A DNA stretch of 64,000 bases from Thermomonas brevis (GCF_014395425.1 NZ_CP060711.1:1364001-1428000), one strand, 5' to 3'. Positions 45,616-58,317 are shown, counted from the stretch's first letter. Made by a program: numbers and translations. The notes: generated by a model not told the origin, from the sequence alone.

Positions 45616-47243
45616 CTGGCCCGGATCGCGTACAGGGTCGCGTTGCTGATCGCGTAGACCCCGCCGTCCGCGCCGATCCACGTCGGCGTGTAGGCCTGGC
45701 CGAGCCCGGCGTTGAGCCGCACGCTCTGCGAGAACGTGTTCGTGGTCAGGTCCCAGCGATACAGGATGCCGTCCTCGTTGTTGGCGAGGATCGACTTCCG
45801 CGCCGGATCGGCCGCCATGGTGTTGATGCACCATTCGCGCCGCGCCGTGGCCGAACCGACGTCCAGCGTCGGCCCGAGGATGGTCAGCACCTCGCGCATC
45901 ACCTGCATGGTCGGCGTGATCGTGTCGGTCTGGCTCGCGCCCGGATCGAGGACGGCGAGCTGGTTCAGCCCGGTGCCCGTGCCGGTGCCTGCATAGTTGT
46001 TGTATTTCAGCGCGAGCAGATAGGTCGAGGTGCCGGTGTAGGACGGCACCATCGACGCCGGGATCACGCTCGGCGACACGTCCCACCCGAAGCTGCCCGG
46101 CGCGCCCACCGGATTGAGCGCGGCGTCGAACTGCAGCAGCCAGCCGCGGGCGTTGTGGGTCGCGAACGTCCTTTCCAGCACGCCGTAGAACACGCGGCCA
46201 TCCGGCCCGATCACGGGCGCCGCCGTGCCGTCGTCGCTGAGGCGGGCCGGGCCGCCCAGGTACGGATCGAGCAGTTCGACGCTGGCGCGCGTCGCGAGCG
46301 TCGTGCTATCGAGGGCGAGCAGGACGCCGTTCTGGGTCGCGCTCGTCGCGCCACGGTTCGCCGCGATGTAGACGGTGGCGCCGTCGTTCGAAAGCGCCGG
46401 CGCGCAATTGGACACCGGCTTCAGGATCGAAGGATCGCCGGCCGCCGCGGCGACCCCGACCCAGATGCCCGTGCCGTTCGGCGCGATCCGGGCGATGCCG
46501 CTCACCAAGCCGGCCGGATTCGCTCCCGTCACATGGAAGCCGAAGAAGACATTGCCCTGCGCGTCCGAGGTCAGCGGCGTGTTGATGAAGACGCTGCCGT
46601 CGAACGCTGCGGAATTGGTGTTGTACTGGGCGGCGCCATAGAAGACCTGCGGCGCGAACGTGGCACTGGCCGCGTCCCCGTCGTTGCGCACCAGCAGCTT
46701 GCCGCCGGCGCCCGGCGCATAGAGGCGGCCCTGCGGGGTGAGCAGCAGGTTGTAGGGCGGCACCCAGTTGTGCGGCGGGATCACGTAGTCGGTGGTCGCC
46801 GACCAGATCAGCGCGCCGTTCGCGCCGTTGCGGCCTTCGATGCGATAGCTGCCGGTGGCCATCGTCTTCAACGGGATGACCACGGTGTTGTGCGTCGTCA
46901 CCACCGGGGAGCCGTAGTGGGTCAACAGCGCGCCGGACGGCGTGTACTGGGGGGCGAGGTCGACGGGGGTCGTCCACGCGATGCGCCCGAGATCCTGTGA
47001 GGCGATCGCGCTCGCCGCCGTGTGCTGCGCATCGTGCCCATAGCCGAACCATGCCGGTCCCGTCACCGTAGTGGGCGGGGGCGGTGGAGGCGGCGTCGGC
47101 GGAGAAGGCGGCGAAGGCGTCGTATGCGGCTTGCCTCCACCCCCGCCCCCGCCGCACGCGGCAAGCACCAGGGTCGAAGACAGCATGGCGAGCGCGCGGC
47201 GGCGCGAAACGAGCAAAGGCGGCGAGGCGGGATGTCGGCTCAT
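45612..47243 (-). CDS. Beta-propeller lipoprotein with Gly/Pro linker
   Basis: A 543-residue exported protein. Signal peptide with lipobox LAAC, followed at once by a run of Gly and a Pro-rich linker (about residues 30-60), then a PQQ-like propeller: repeats such as GSYRIEGRNGANGALIW, LTPQGRLYAPGAGGKLLVRNDG, APVIGPDGRVFYGV and ILANNEDGILYRWDL. No PQQ-binding or metal ligands could be confirmed. Its neighbour is a periplasmic peroxidase on the other strand with an overlapping stop codon. The function is unknown; surface or outer-membrane attachment is likely. Confidence 0.8.
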   Translation of the reverse strand: MSRHPASPPLLVSRRRALAMLSSTLVLAACGGGGGGGKPHTTPSPPSPPTPPPPPPPTTVTGPAWFGYGHDAQHTAASAIASQDLGRIAWTTPVDLAPQYTPSGALLTHYGSPVVTTHNTVVIPLKTMATGSYRIEGRNGANGALIWSATTDYVIPPHNWVPPYNLLLTPQGRLYAPGAGGKLLVRNDGDAASATFAPQVFYGAAQYNTNSAAFDGSVFINTPLTSDAQGNVFFGFHVTGANPAGLVSGIARIAPNGTGIWVGVAAAAGDPSILKPVSNCAPALSNDGATVYIAANRGATSATQNGVLLALDSTTLATRASVELLDPYLGGPARLSDDGTAAPVIGPDGRVFYGVLERTFATHNARGWLLQFDAALNPVGAPGSFGWDVSPSVIPASMVPSYTGTSTYLLALKYNNYAGTGTGTGLNQLAVLDPGASQTDTITPTMQVMREVLTILGPTLDVGSATARREWCINTMAADPARKSILANNEDGILYRWDLTTNTFSQSVRLNAGLGQAYTPTWIGADGGVYAISNATLYAIRAS

Positions 47244-47317
47244 GGCGCGAGCATAGCCTTTCGTTCGACAAAACGCCGCCCCCTCCGACAAGGCCACCGG
47301 CCCAGCCCGACGGGCAG

Positions 47318-47352
47318 AAACACGAAGCCCGGCACAGGGCCGGGCTTCGTGG
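47318..47352 (-). terminator. Terminator of groES-groEL
   Basis: A perfect 12-base-pair stem, ACGAAGCCCGGC with GCCGGGCTTCGT, five-base loop, followed on the minus strand by GTTTCTG. It begins 25 bases after the groEL stop. Confidence 0.82.
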
Positions 47353-47374
47353 TCAAGCTTGCGGATGGCAGGAC

Positions 47375-49018
<1,644 letters not shown>

Positions 49019-49068
49019 TTACCTCAGTAAGAATTCAATCGATTGAGAGGAAAGGAGGCGACGCGCGA

Positions 49069-49356
49069 TCAGAGGATCGCGAAGATGTCGTCTTCCTTGA
49101 CCACCAGCAGTTCCTGGCCGTCCAGCTTCACCTCGGTGCCGCTGTACTTGCCGAACAGCACCTTGTCGCCGACCTTGACCTGCGGCGCGCGCACCTGGCC
49201 GTTGTCCAGCACCTTGCCGGTGCCCACGGCGATCACTTCGCCCTTGATCGGCTTCTCGGTGGCGCTGTCGGGGATGACGATGCCGCCCGCGGACAGCTTC
49301 TCTTCTTCCATGCGCTTGATGACCACGCGGTCGTACAGCGGCTTGATGTTGGACAT
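49069..49356 (-). CDS. groES: Co-chaperonin GroES (Hsp10)
   Basis: A 95-residue co-chaperonin, the lid of the GroEL cage. Begins [32 protein letters not shown], with the mobile loop in [11 protein letters not shown] and the [12 protein letters not shown]-terminus. The ATG at 49356 with AGAGG upstream fits; five more upstream codons are open but not family-like. First gene of the groE operon. Confidence 0.97.
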   Translation of the reverse strand: MSNIKPLYDRVVIKRMEEEKLSAGGIVIPDSATEKPIKGEVIAVGTGKVLDNGQVRAPQVKVGDKVLFGKYSGTEVKLDGQELLVVKEDDIFAIL

Positions 49357-49401
49357 GTGCAACCTCTGCAAATGGTTGATTGTGTGGGAAAAACCCGGAA
49401 A

Positions 49402-49430
49402 TTTTAGCAGCCGGCCGAGCCGAGTGCCAA
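49402..49430 (-). promoter_or_regulatory. groE promoter with embedded CIRCE-like HrcA operator
   Basis: On the plus strand TTAGCAGCC, nine bases, GAGTGCCAA (49404-49430) matches the CIRCE consensus (TTAGCACTC-N9-GAGTGCTAA) at 7 of 9 and 8 of 9 positions. On the minus strand the same bases form a promoter, -35 TTGGCA (49430-49425), 18-base spacer, -10 TAAAAT (49407-49402). HrcA bound here would cover the whole promoter. Confidence 0.78.
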
Positions 49431-49538
49431 TGCACGGGACGAGAAAATCCCGCGACCGGGATGCCGGGGAGATGGGGCGGGCCGCGGGGCTTTCAAGGGG
49501 CCGCGGGCAAATTTCCCGCGCGGCCTTACCCTAGGCGC

Positions 49539-49862
49539 ATGGACGTCCTGCTCTGCCTGTGCACCTGCCCCGATGCCGCCACTGCCGGGCAACTCGCGGA
49601 AACCCTGGTCGGCGAACGGCTGGCCGCCTGCGTCAACATCGTGCCGGGGCTGCGCTCGGTCTACCGCTGGCAGGACGCGGTCCAACGCGACGAGGAAGTC
49701 CTGCTGCTGATCAAGACCACGCGGGCGCGCTACCCGGCGCTGCAGGCGCGGCTGCCGGCGCTGCATCCGCATGAACTGCCGGAGCTGGTGGCGGTCGAAG
49801 TCGCCGACGGCCTGCCCGCCTACCTGCGCTGGGTGGCCGACGCCGCCCGTCCCTTAGAATAA
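49539..49862 (+). CDS. cutA: Divalent-cation tolerance protein CutA
   Basis: A 107-residue trimeric ferredoxin-like protein (CutA1). Family pattern: CTCPDAATAGQLAETLVGERLAACVNIVPGLRSVYRWQ, then DEEVLLLIKTTRARYPAL and HPHELPELVAVEV. It is often linked to copper tolerance, though the biochemical role is unclear. It precedes dsbD by four bases, the common cutA-dsbD pairing, so the two are likely one operon. Confidence 0.93.
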   Translation: MDVLLCLCTCPDAATAGQLAETLVGERLAACVNIVPGLRSVYRWQDAVQRDEEVLLLIKTTRARYPALQARLPALHPHELPELVAVEVADGLPAYLRWVADAARPLE

Positions 49863-49866
49863 GTCC

Positions 49867-52200
49867 ATGTTCCGACTGCCTTTCCGACTGCGCCGCTGGC
49901 TGGCCGCGCCGGCCCTGCTCGCAGGCCTGCTGGCCGCGCCGGCCCATTCCGCCGACGTCGACCTGCCGCCGGTCGACGAGGTGTTCGTGCTTTCGGCCAC
50001 GGCGACCGCGCACGACCGCATCGAGGTGCGCTGGAAGATCGCCGACGGCTACTACCTGTACCGCCACCGCACCTCGGTGCAGGCTGACGCCGCGTTCCCC
50101 GGCGCGCGGCTGGCGCTGCCGGACGGCGACAAGCACCGCGACGAGTTCTTCGGCGACGTCGAGACCTACCGCAAGCAATTGGTGGGCGCGTTGACCGGCA
50201 CGCCCGGCGTCGATGCCGCCGCCACCATCCTGACGGTGAAATACCAGGGCTGCGCCGACGCCGGCGTCTGCTATCCGCCGCAGACCCGCAAGCTGCGGGT
50301 GGCGCTGCCGCAGGCGGCCGCGGGCGGCGGCTTCGGGCTGGGACGCAAGGCCGGCGGCGGGCTGTTCGGCCTCGGCAACGGCGCGGCCGGCACGGTGGAT
50401 ACCGCGCCGCTGCCGCCGGAGCAGGCGTTCGCCAGCGAGGTCATCGCGCTGGACGGCAACACCCTGCTGCTGCGGCTGACCCCGGCGCGCGGCTATTACC
50501 TGTACCGCGACAAGCTCTCGGTGAAGCTGGACGCCGGCAACGGCCTGTCCACCGCGCTGCCGCCAATCGCGCGGCTGCCGAAGGCGACTTCGCACCGCGA
50601 CGAGCATTTCGGCGACGTGGCGGTGTACTTCGGCCAGGTCGAGATCCCGCTGCCGGTGGCGCGCACCACGCCGCGCGCGGCCAGCGGCGCGCTGACGCTG
50701 GGCTTGCAGGGCTGCCAGGCCGACGGCATCTGCTATCCGCCGATGACGCGCCGGCTGGCGGTGTCGCTGCCGGCGGGCACGGTGAAGCCGGCCGCGGACG
50801 CCACGGCTTCGACTGCAGGCTCGCCAGCGGACACCGCGATCGCCGCGCCCGACGCGGCCGATGGCTCGACGCAGACCAGCGCCGCATCGCCCGACGCTTC
50901 CGACGCAACAGCGCAAACCGGCAACGCCGCGATCCTCCCGCCGCAGCCCGCGCGCGAAGCGCCGCCGACGCAGAAGACGCCCGGCCTGCTCGCCGCCCTG
51001 CTGCTGGCGCTGGGCGGCGGCCTCGTCCTCAACCTGATGCCCTGCGTGCTGCCGGTGCTGTCGCTGAAGGCGCTGTCGCTGGCGCAGAGCGGCGAAAGCC
51101 GGCAGCACGCCCGCCGCCACGCGCTGGCCTACGCCGCCGGCGTGCTGCTGTCGATGCTGGCGCTGGGCGCGCTGGCGCTGGCGCTGCGCAAGGCCGGGCT
51201 TGCGCTGGGCTGGGGCTTCCAGTTGCAGCAGCCGCTGGTGCTGGCGGGGCTGGCGCTGGTGATGTTCGCGCTGGGACTGTCGCTGTCCGGGCTGTGGCAC
51301 GCCAACGTCGGCATCGGCCAGCGCGGCGGCGCATTGCTGCAAGGCGACGGCATCCGCGCCGATTTCTTCACCGGCGTGCTGGCGGTGGTGCTGGCCACGC
51401 CCTGCACCGCGCCGTTCATGGGCGCGGCGCTGGCCTACGCCTTCACTGGCCCGACCGCCGGCGCGCTGCTGGTGTTCCTGATGCTGGGGCTGGGGCTGGC
51501 GCTGCCGTTCCTGCTGATCGGCTTCGTGCCGGCCTTCGCCCGCCTGCTGCCGAAACCAGGCGCGTGGATGGACACGCTCAAGCAGTTGCTGGCGTTCCCG
51601 CTGTACGCCACCGCCGCCTGGCTGGTGTGGGTGCTGGCGAAGCTGCGCGGCGCCGACGCCGTGGGCCTGTGGCTGGCCGCCGCGATCCTGCTGGCGCTGG
51701 CCACCTGGGCGTGGACGCGCGGGCGCAGCGGCGGCGCGCGCGGCTGGCAGGCGCTGGCGCTGCTGGCGCTGCTGTCCCTCGGCATGCCGCTGGCGAAGCT
51801 GCACGCGCTGCCGCGTCCGCAGGCGGCGACGGCCGCCGCCGCGAACGACGGCCTCGCCACGGTGGCGTGGTCGGAACGGCAGCTGGCCGACCTGCGCGCG
51901 CAGGGCCGCGTCGTCTTCGTCAACATGACCGCCGACTGGTGCGTCACCTGCAAGGCCAACGAGAAGACGGTGTTCTCGCGCGACCGCTTCAGCAAAGCGC
52001 TGGCCGCCGCCAACGCCGTCTACATGACCGGCGACTACACCGACGTCGATCCCGCCATCACCGCCTACCTGCAGCGCCACCGCGCGGTCGGCGTGCCGCT
52101 GTACGTGGTGTATCCGCGCGGCGGCGGCGAAGGCCGCATCCTGCCGACCCTGCTGACGCCCGGCATGGCCGAGGACGCGCTGCGCGAGGCGGCGCGCTGA
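49867..52200 (+). CDS. dsbD: Thiol:disulfide interchange protein DsbD with two alpha domains
   Basis: A 777-residue inner-membrane protein that passes electrons from cytoplasmic thioredoxin to periplasmic DsbC-type partners. Signal peptide ending AHSA, then two N-terminal alpha domains in tandem: YQGCADAGVCYPP (Cys129, Cys135) and LQGCQADGICYPP (Cys283, Cys289), joined by a Gly-rich linker. The eight-helix beta domain follows (CVLPVLSLKALSL; CTAPFMGAALAYA), then a thioredoxin gamma domain with ADWCVTCK. E. coli DsbD is 565 residues with one alpha domain, so the second is the notable extra. Start ATG 49867 is four bases after cutA. Confidence 0.94.
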   Translation: MFRLPFRLRRWLAAPALLAGLLAAPAHSADVDLPPVDEVFVLSATATAHDRIEVRWKIADGYYLYRHRTSVQADAAFPGARLALPDGDKHRDEFFGDVETYRKQLVGALTGTPGVDAAATILTVKYQGCADAGVCYPPQTRKLRVALPQAAAGGGFGLGRKAGGGLFGLGNGAAGTVDTAPLPPEQAFASEVIALDGNTLLLRLTPARGYYLYRDKLSVKLDAGNGLSTALPPIARLPKATSHRDEHFGDVAVYFGQVEIPLPVARTTPRAASGALTLGLQGCQADGICYPPMTRRLAVSLPAGTVKPAADATASTAGSPADTAIAAPDAADGSTQTSAASPDASDATAQTGNAAILPPQPAREAPPTQKTPGLLAALLLALGGGLVLNLMPCVLPVLSLKALSLAQSGESRQHARRHALAYAAGVLLSMLALGALALALRKAGLALGWGFQLQQPLVLAGLALVMFALGLSLSGLWHANVGIGQRGGALLQGDGIRADFFTGVLAVVLATPCTAPFMGAALAYAFTGPTAGALLVFLMLGLGLALPFLLIGFVPAFARLLPKPGAWMDTLKQLLAFPLYATAAWLVWVLAKLRGADAVGLWLAAAILLALATWAWTRGRSGGARGWQALALLALLSLGMPLAKLHALPRPQAATAAAANDGLATVAWSERQLADLRAQGRVVFVNMTADWCVTCKANEKTVFSRDRFSKALAAANAVYMTGDYTDVDPAITAYLQRHRAVGVPLYVVYPRGGGEGRILPTLLTPGMAEDALREAAR

Positions 52201-52802
52201 TGCCGTCCAACCGCGCGGTGCTGCTGGTGGCGCTGGCCGCCGCCCTCGCGGGCGCGGCGGCCAGCCTGTTCTTCGAGCCGACCCTCGCCTACCGGCTGGC
52301 CGGCACCGAAGTCGGCCAGCAGGTGCTGGACGCATCCCTGAAAGCGCAGGCGCCAAAACCGCCGGCCGGGCTCGACATCGCCGAAAAAGACGGCATCGTG
52401 CCGGCAATGACGCTGAAGGACGTCGCCGGCAATCGGGTCGAGCTTCCCCGCGCTTGGGCCGGCCGCACCACCCTGGTCAACCTGTGGGCGACCTGGTGCG
52501 CGCCCTGCCTCAAGGAGATGCCGGACCTGCAGGCGTTCGCCGACGAACAGGGCGGCAACGGCGTGCAGGTGGTCGGCATCGCGCTGGACGACGTGCAGGC
52601 GGTGCGCGCCTTCCTGCACCGGCACGGCATCGCCTACCCGGTGCTGGTCGATGCGCCCGGCCCGGCCGACGCCGGCGTGCGCCTGGGCAATCCGGCCGGC
52701 GTGCTGCCCTATTCGGTGCTGGTCTCGGCCGATGGGCGCGTGCTGAAGACGCGGATCGGGCCGTTCGCGGACGGCGGCGAGATCGCCGGCTGGGTGCGTT
52801 AG
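52200..52802 (+). CDS. TlpA-like membrane-anchored thioredoxin
   Basis: A 200-residue protein with an N-terminal membrane anchor (AVLLVALAAALAGAAASLFF) and a periplasmic thioredoxin/TlpA domain with active site WATWCAPCLKEMP (Cys100, Cys103). Its start shares a base with the dsbD stop (TGATG), so it is coupled to dsbD and is probably reduced by it. TlpA/ResA proteins act in cytochrome c assembly or general disulfide reduction; the specific client is not evident. Confidence 0.92.
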   Translation: MPSNRAVLLVALAAALAGAAASLFFEPTLAYRLAGTEVGQQVLDASLKAQAPKPPAGLDIAEKDGIVPAMTLKDVAGNRVELPRAWAGRTTLVNLWATWCAPCLKEMPDLQAFADEQGGNGVQVVGIALDDVQAVRAFLHRHGIAYPVLVDAPGPADAGVRLGNPAGVLPYSVLVSADGRVLKTRIGPFADGGEIAGWVR

Positions 52803-52922
52803 CGAAACGCAGCGCTGGCGCCGTTTAGAGCGGTCACTCAAACATCCGCTTAAAAATGCGTTATCCGGCGAAAGTTCGCCGAACTGGACAGCATCCTCCA
52901 TTCGCGGGACACTGCGCGCCTG

Positions 52923-53360
52923 ATGGCGAAGCTCCTGCTCCTGCACGGCCCCAACCTCAACCTGCTCGGCACGCGCGAGCCGGAGGTCTATGGGCGCACC
53001 ACGCTTGCCGACATCGACGCCGACCTCGGCGCCCGCGCGCAGGCCGCCGGGCATGCGCTGGAGGCGTTCCAGTCCAACGCCGAGCACGAGCTGGTCAACC
53101 GCGTGCAGGCCGCGCGCGAGGACGGCACCGCCTTCATCCTCATCAATCCCGCCGCCTTCACCCACACCTCGGTCGCCCTGCGCGACGCGCTGGCGGCGGT
53201 CGCCATCCCCTTCGTCGAAATCCACCTGTCCAACCCGCACGCCCGCGAACCCTTCCGCCAGCACAGCTATTTCAGCGACAAGGCGGTCGGCGTGGTCTGC
53301 GGCTTCGGCGCGGATTCGTACCGCTACGCGCTCGACGCCGCGCTGGCGCGATTGCCCTGA
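52923..53360 (+). CDS. aroQ: 3-dehydroquinate dehydratase type II
   Basis: A 145-residue dodecameric enzyme of the shikimate pathway. Motifs: [20 protein letters not shown] with the catalytic Tyr, [23 protein letters not shown] and [18 protein letters not shown] with the catalytic His region. Followed 59 bases later by accB; aroQ-accB-accC is a common cluster in proteobacteria. The 120-base gap before it shows no recognisable element. Confidence 0.96.
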   Translation: MAKLLLLHGPNLNLLGTREPEVYGRTTLADIDADLGARAQAAGHALEAFQSNAEHELVNRVQAAREDGTAFILINPAAFTHTSVALRDALAAVAIPFVEIHLSNPHAREPFRQHSYFSDKAVGVVCGFGADSYRYALDAALARLP

Positions 53361-53419
53361 CACCCCGGCTCAACCATCCCTCGGCCCGTCGGCGCGAGGA
53401 AGGAAAAAAGGAAACCCTC

Positions 53420-53896
53420 ATGGATCTGCGCAAGATCAAGAAGCTGATCGACCTGCTCGAAGAATCGAACCTGGCCGAGATCGAGATCAAGGAAGGCGAA
53501 GAGTCCGTCCGCCTGGCGCGCGTGCCGAAGGGCGGCTTCGCCGCCGCGCCGGCGCCGGTCGTCCAGCACGTCGCCGCGCCCGCCCCGGCCATGCCGATGA
53601 ACTCACCGGTGCAGGCCGCCACCGGCGGCAGCCCCAAGCCCGCCGACCCGGAACTGCCCGCCGGCCACGTGATGCGCGCGCCGATGGTCGGCACCTTCTA
53701 CGCCAGCCCGTCGCCGGACAAGCCGGCCTTCGTCAGCGTCGGCCAGACGGTCAAGGCCGGCGACACGCTGGGCATCATCGAGGCGATGAAGATGTTCAAC
53801 CCGATCGAAGCCGACGTCTCCGGCACCGTGCTGGCGATCAAGTGCGAAAGCGGCCAGCCGGTGGAGTTCGACCAGCCGCTGTTCGTGATCGGCTGA
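53420..53896 (+). CDS. accB: Biotin carboxyl carrier protein of acetyl-CoA carboxylase
   Basis: A 158-residue carrier. The N-terminal dimerisation segment [23 protein letters not shown], an Ala/Pro-rich flexible linker, then the biotinyl domain with EAMKMFN, the biotinylated Lys being residue 124. The linker (about residues 40-75) is typical. It passes carboxyl groups from AccC to the carboxyltransferase in fatty acid synthesis. Start ATG 53420 with AAGGAAA upstream is a good match. Confidence 0.97.
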   Translation: MDLRKIKKLIDLLEESNLAEIEIKEGEESVRLARVPKGGFAAAPAPVVQHVAAPAPAMPMNSPVQAATGGSPKPADPELPAGHVMRAPMVGTFYASPSPDKPAFVSVGQTVKAGDTLGIIEAMKMFNPIEADVSGTVLAIKCESGQPVEFDQPLFVIG

Positions 53897-53909
53897 ACGA
53901 GGCCTTCCC

Positions 53910-55277
<1,368 letters not shown>

Positions 55278-55312
55278 GGCGCGATTGAAGGCGGCGGCAT
55301 GTCCGCTCCGCA

Positions 55313-55340
55313 GGCGATATCCCGCTAACGGGATATCGCC
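55313..55340. other. Perfect palindrome after accC
   Basis: GGCGATATCCCG, loop CTAA, CGGGATATCGCC: a perfect 12-base-pair inverted repeat. It lies between accC and the hypothetical gene, 16 bases before that start codon, without a T run. It could be a Rho-aided end of accBC or a protein-binding operator. Confidence 0.5.
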
Positions 55341-55356
55341 CAACGCCGGAGCCGCC

Positions 55357-56676
55357 ATGCAACGCCGCCACGCCCTCTACGCCGCCCTCGCCGCCACGCT
55401 GGCCGCACTGCCCGCCGCCAGCCAGCAGGGCAAGGCGCCGCCCACCAACCTCTACATCGACGTCGCCACCCACAGCATGGCCGGGATGCCCGACATGGGC
55501 GGGATGATGGGCGGGCTGGGCGGCTTCATGGCCCGCCGCATGGGCGGCGGCAACGCGGGCAAGCCCACCTACCCGACCGCGCGCCATGCCGGCACGACCG
55601 GGCAGTTCCTCGACATCGCCCTGCACAACGCACTGAAGCCGGGCGCGGAGGCGCAGGACCTGATCCCGGGCGGCCTGCAACTGGGCAAGTCGCTGACCCT
55701 GATCCCGGTCGAACCGACCACGCCGGCCAAAGGCGACAGCCCGCCCGGCAAGGTGCCCGACGTCGAAGTGAAGATCTCCGAATACTGGGGCTGCGGCGAA
55801 TCGGTTCGGCCCGGCCAGCCCAAGGTCGCCACCTTCAAGATCAAGGGCGGCGACCGCGCCATCGACCCGAAGAACCCGATGGCCGGCATGCAGGGCGTCG
55901 GCATCGAATCCACCGGCAGCCTGTCGAAGGGCCTCTACGCGCCCGACCGCGACATCGACCTCAAGCCCGGCTACGTCTACTGGCCGAACCGCGATTACGG
56001 CAAGCAGGTGCCGACCGGCGCGCGACTGGCCGGCGAGCATCGGATCACCGGCGACGGCATCCCGGCCTCGATGCGGTTCGCGGTCGAGGACGATGCGGAC
56101 TTCATGCCGAAGCTCGCGCTGCGCACGCAGGGCGGGCTCGACGACGCCATCGGCCTGGACTGGCCGGCGGTGGAGCGCGCGCGCGCCTACTTCATCACCG
56201 GCGTGCACATGCAGATGCTCGGCGAGCATTCGTTCGCGATGACCGTGTGGAGCAGCGCCGAAGCGCCGGGCGCCGGCAGCGAGCTGCACGCCTACCTCGG
56301 CGGCGGCCAGATCGACAAATGGCTGAAGCAGAAGATCCTGCTGCCGGCGACCGCCACCGGCTGCACCATCCCCAAGGGCATTTTCGCCGGCGCCTCCACC
56401 GTGCAGGGCCAGCAGCAGGCCATGCCCGGCATGCTGGCGATGACCGCCTACGGCCCGGAACGCTGGATCACCTGGCCGCCCAAGCCGGCCGATCCGAAGC
56501 AGCCTTGGAATCCGGAATGGAGCGTGCGGCTGCGCGCCAAGTCCAGCGCCACCGCGATGCTCGGCGTCGACCTGGGCGGCGTGCAGCGGATGGACGGCGG
56601 CAACGGCCAGCAGCCGCGGCAGCAGCAGACCAAGCCGACGATGAAGGGGCTGCTCAAGGGATTGCTCGGCCACTGA
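55357..56676 (+). CDS. Hypothetical exported protein, Met/Gly-rich N-terminus
   Basis: I do not recognise a named family. The 439-residue protein begins with a signal peptide ([18 protein letters not shown]), then a Met/Gly-rich stretch ([18 protein letters not shown]), and a long region of beta character with a conserved-looking core: [66 protein letters not shown]. It ends in a Gln-rich tail and [12 protein letters not shown]. Only one or two cysteines. A periplasmic or outer-membrane place is likely. The start is ATG 55357, with GGAG upstream and a perfect palindrome 16 bases before it. Confidence 0.7.
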   Translation: MQRRHALYAALAATLAALPAASQQGKAPPTNLYIDVATHSMAGMPDMGGMMGGLGGFMARRMGGGNAGKPTYPTARHAGTTGQFLDIALHNALKPGAEAQDLIPGGLQLGKSLTLIPVEPTTPAKGDSPPGKVPDVEVKISEYWGCGESVRPGQPKVATFKIKGGDRAIDPKNPMAGMQGVGIESTGSLSKGLYAPDRDIDLKPGYVYWPNRDYGKQVPTGARLAGEHRITGDGIPASMRFAVEDDADFMPKLALRTQGGLDDAIGLDWPAVERARAYFITGVHMQMLGEHSFAMTVWSSAEAPGAGSELHAYLGGGQIDKWLKQKILLPATATGCTIPKGIFAGASTVQGQQQAMPGMLAMTAYGPERWITWPPKPADPKQPWNPEWSVRLRAKSSATAMLGVDLGGVQRMDGGNGQQPRQQQTKPTMKGLLKGLLGH

Positions 56677-56737
56677 CCCGCCGCGCAGCCGGGATGGAAC
56701 CTGCGAGAATGGCGCGGTCGCACCGCGCCCATTCCCG

Positions 56738-57667
56738 ATGCCCTACCTGCAACTGTCCGCCCCCTGCACCGAAGCCCTGCAACCGCGCCTCGAACGCGCG
56801 CTGGAAGACGTCGGCGCGCTGGCGGTGACCTTGCAGGACGCGCACCTCGACGCCGCCGACGAGCAGGCGATCTTCGAACCCGGCGTCGGCGAAGTGCCGC
56901 TGTGGGACGAAATGACGCTGACCGCGCTGTTCGACGCCGACACCGACGCGCTGCTGCTGCTCGCCGCGCTTGAGGCGTTCGATCCGGAGCTGGACTGGAG
57001 CAAGGCCCGCTTCGAGAAGGTCGAAGACCAGGATTGGGAACGCGCGTGGCTGGATACCTTCCAGCCGATGCGCTTCGGCGCGCGCACCTGGATCGTGCCG
57101 TGGAACCACGACCTCCCGGCCGAGGCGGACACGCCCGACGCCGCCATCGTCCGCCTCGATCCGGGGCTGGCGTTCGGCTCCGGCACCCATCCCACCACCG
57201 CGCTGTGCCTGCGCTGGCTGGACGAGCTGGCGACCGCCGGTGACCTCCGCGGCAAGGCCGTGCTCGACTTCGGCTGCGGCAGCGGCATCCTCGCGCTGGT
57301 CGCGCTGAAGCTGGGCGCGGCGCGCGCGGTCGGCGTGGACAACGATCCGCAGGCCATCATCGCCACCCGCGACAACGCGCAGCGCAACGGCGTCGCCATC
57401 GACGCGCACCTGCCGCAGGAAGAACCGGCGGCGACGTATCCCGTCGTGGTCGCCAACATCCTCGCCTCGGCGCTGGACGCGCTGGCGGAAACGCTGGCGG
57501 CGCGCACCGCGCCCGGTGGACGCATCGCGATGTCCGGCATCCTGGCCGGGCAGGAAGACGAACTGCTGCAACGCTTCGCGCCCTGGTTCGATGCGCTGCG
57601 CGCGACGCGCGAAGACGACTGGATGCGCATCGATGGCGTGCGCAACGCGACCGCGGTGGCCGGATGA
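56738..57667 (+). CDS. prmA: Ribosomal protein L11 methyltransferase
   Basis: A 309-residue SAM-dependent enzyme trimethylating ribosomal protein L11. N-terminal substrate domain ([38 protein letters not shown]), then the methyltransferase core with [36 protein letters not shown] and VVANIL. Length is slightly above the E. coli enzyme. The last bases overlap the DUF3426 gene (ATGA). prmA-DUF3426-fis is the usual order in this group. Confidence 0.96.
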   Translation: MPYLQLSAPCTEALQPRLERALEDVGALAVTLQDAHLDAADEQAIFEPGVGEVPLWDEMTLTALFDADTDALLLLAALEAFDPELDWSKARFEKVEDQDWERAWLDTFQPMRFGARTWIVPWNHDLPAEADTPDAAIVRLDPGLAFGSGTHPTTALCLRWLDELATAGDLRGKAVLDFGCGSGILALVALKLGAARAVGVDNDPQAIIATRDNAQRNGVAIDAHLPQEEPAATYPVVVANILASALDALAETLAARTAPGGRIAMSGILAGQEDELLQRFAPWFDALRATREDDWMRIDGVRNATAVAG

Positions 57668-58176
57668 GCCGCACGCCCAGCTTCGCCGCCTCCGCCGCCC
57701 GCGCGCCGTCGCGCCGTCGCGGCGAAGGTTTCGCCGCCGCCGCGCTCGCGCTGGCGCTGCTGGCGCAGCTGGGCTGGCTGCAACACGACCGGCTGGCCGC
57801 CAGCCCGCAGCTGCGGCCGCTGCTTGCTTCCGTTTGCGGCACGCTCGGCTGCGTCCTGCCGCCCTGGCGCGAACCGTCCGCGTTCGCCCTGCTCTCGCGC
57901 GACGTGATCGCGCCGCCGGATCGGCCCGGGGTGCTGCGCGTGCAGGCCAGCTTCCGCAACGACGCGCGCTGGCCGCAGCCGTGGCCGACGCTCTCGCTGC
58001 GCCTGAGCGACGTCGACGGCCGCACGCTCGGCGCGCGCCGCTTCCTGCCTGCGGACTACCTGCCCGCCGGCGGTGCGCGCACCGACCTGATCGCGCCCGG
58101 CCAGGCCAGCCAGATCGCCTTCGACATCGCCGAACCCGCGCCCGGCGTGGTCGGCTTCGACTTCCGCTTCGAGTGA
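57664..58176 (+). CDS. DUF3426-domain membrane protein
   Basis: A 170-residue protein with one membrane helix ([19 protein letters not shown]) and a DUF3426 domain behind it ([54 protein letters not shown]). Many relatives carry an N-terminal zinc ribbon before the helix; here the N-terminus is short and basic with no cysteine pair, so that part is absent. It is coupled to prmA. Function unknown. Confidence 0.82.
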   Translation: MSRTPSFAASAARAPSRRRGEGFAAAALALALLAQLGWLQHDRLAASPQLRPLLASVCGTLGCVLPPWREPSAFALLSRDVIAPPDRPGVLRVQASFRNDARWPQPWPTLSLRLSDVDGRTLGARRFLPADYLPAGGARTDLIAPGQASQIAFDIAEPAPGVVGFDFRFE

Positions 58177-58317
58177 AGGCCGGCGCGAAGCGCGACCCCG
58201 ATCAACAAAGCGGCGATGAATGCGCGTCGACACTGACGCCGCCGCGGGCATCGCGCTAGACTCCTCCGCCCGTGTCGCGCGCGCCGTGCCGATGCGGGCA
58301 GCTTCGAGGGGCCTCCG

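Noticed and set aside
47060..47165. Low-complexity GGC/CCG tract considered as a repeat array or CRISPR
   Set aside because: It encodes the Gly-run and Pro-rich linker of the exported propeller lipoprotein in the correct frame; there are no regular spacers.
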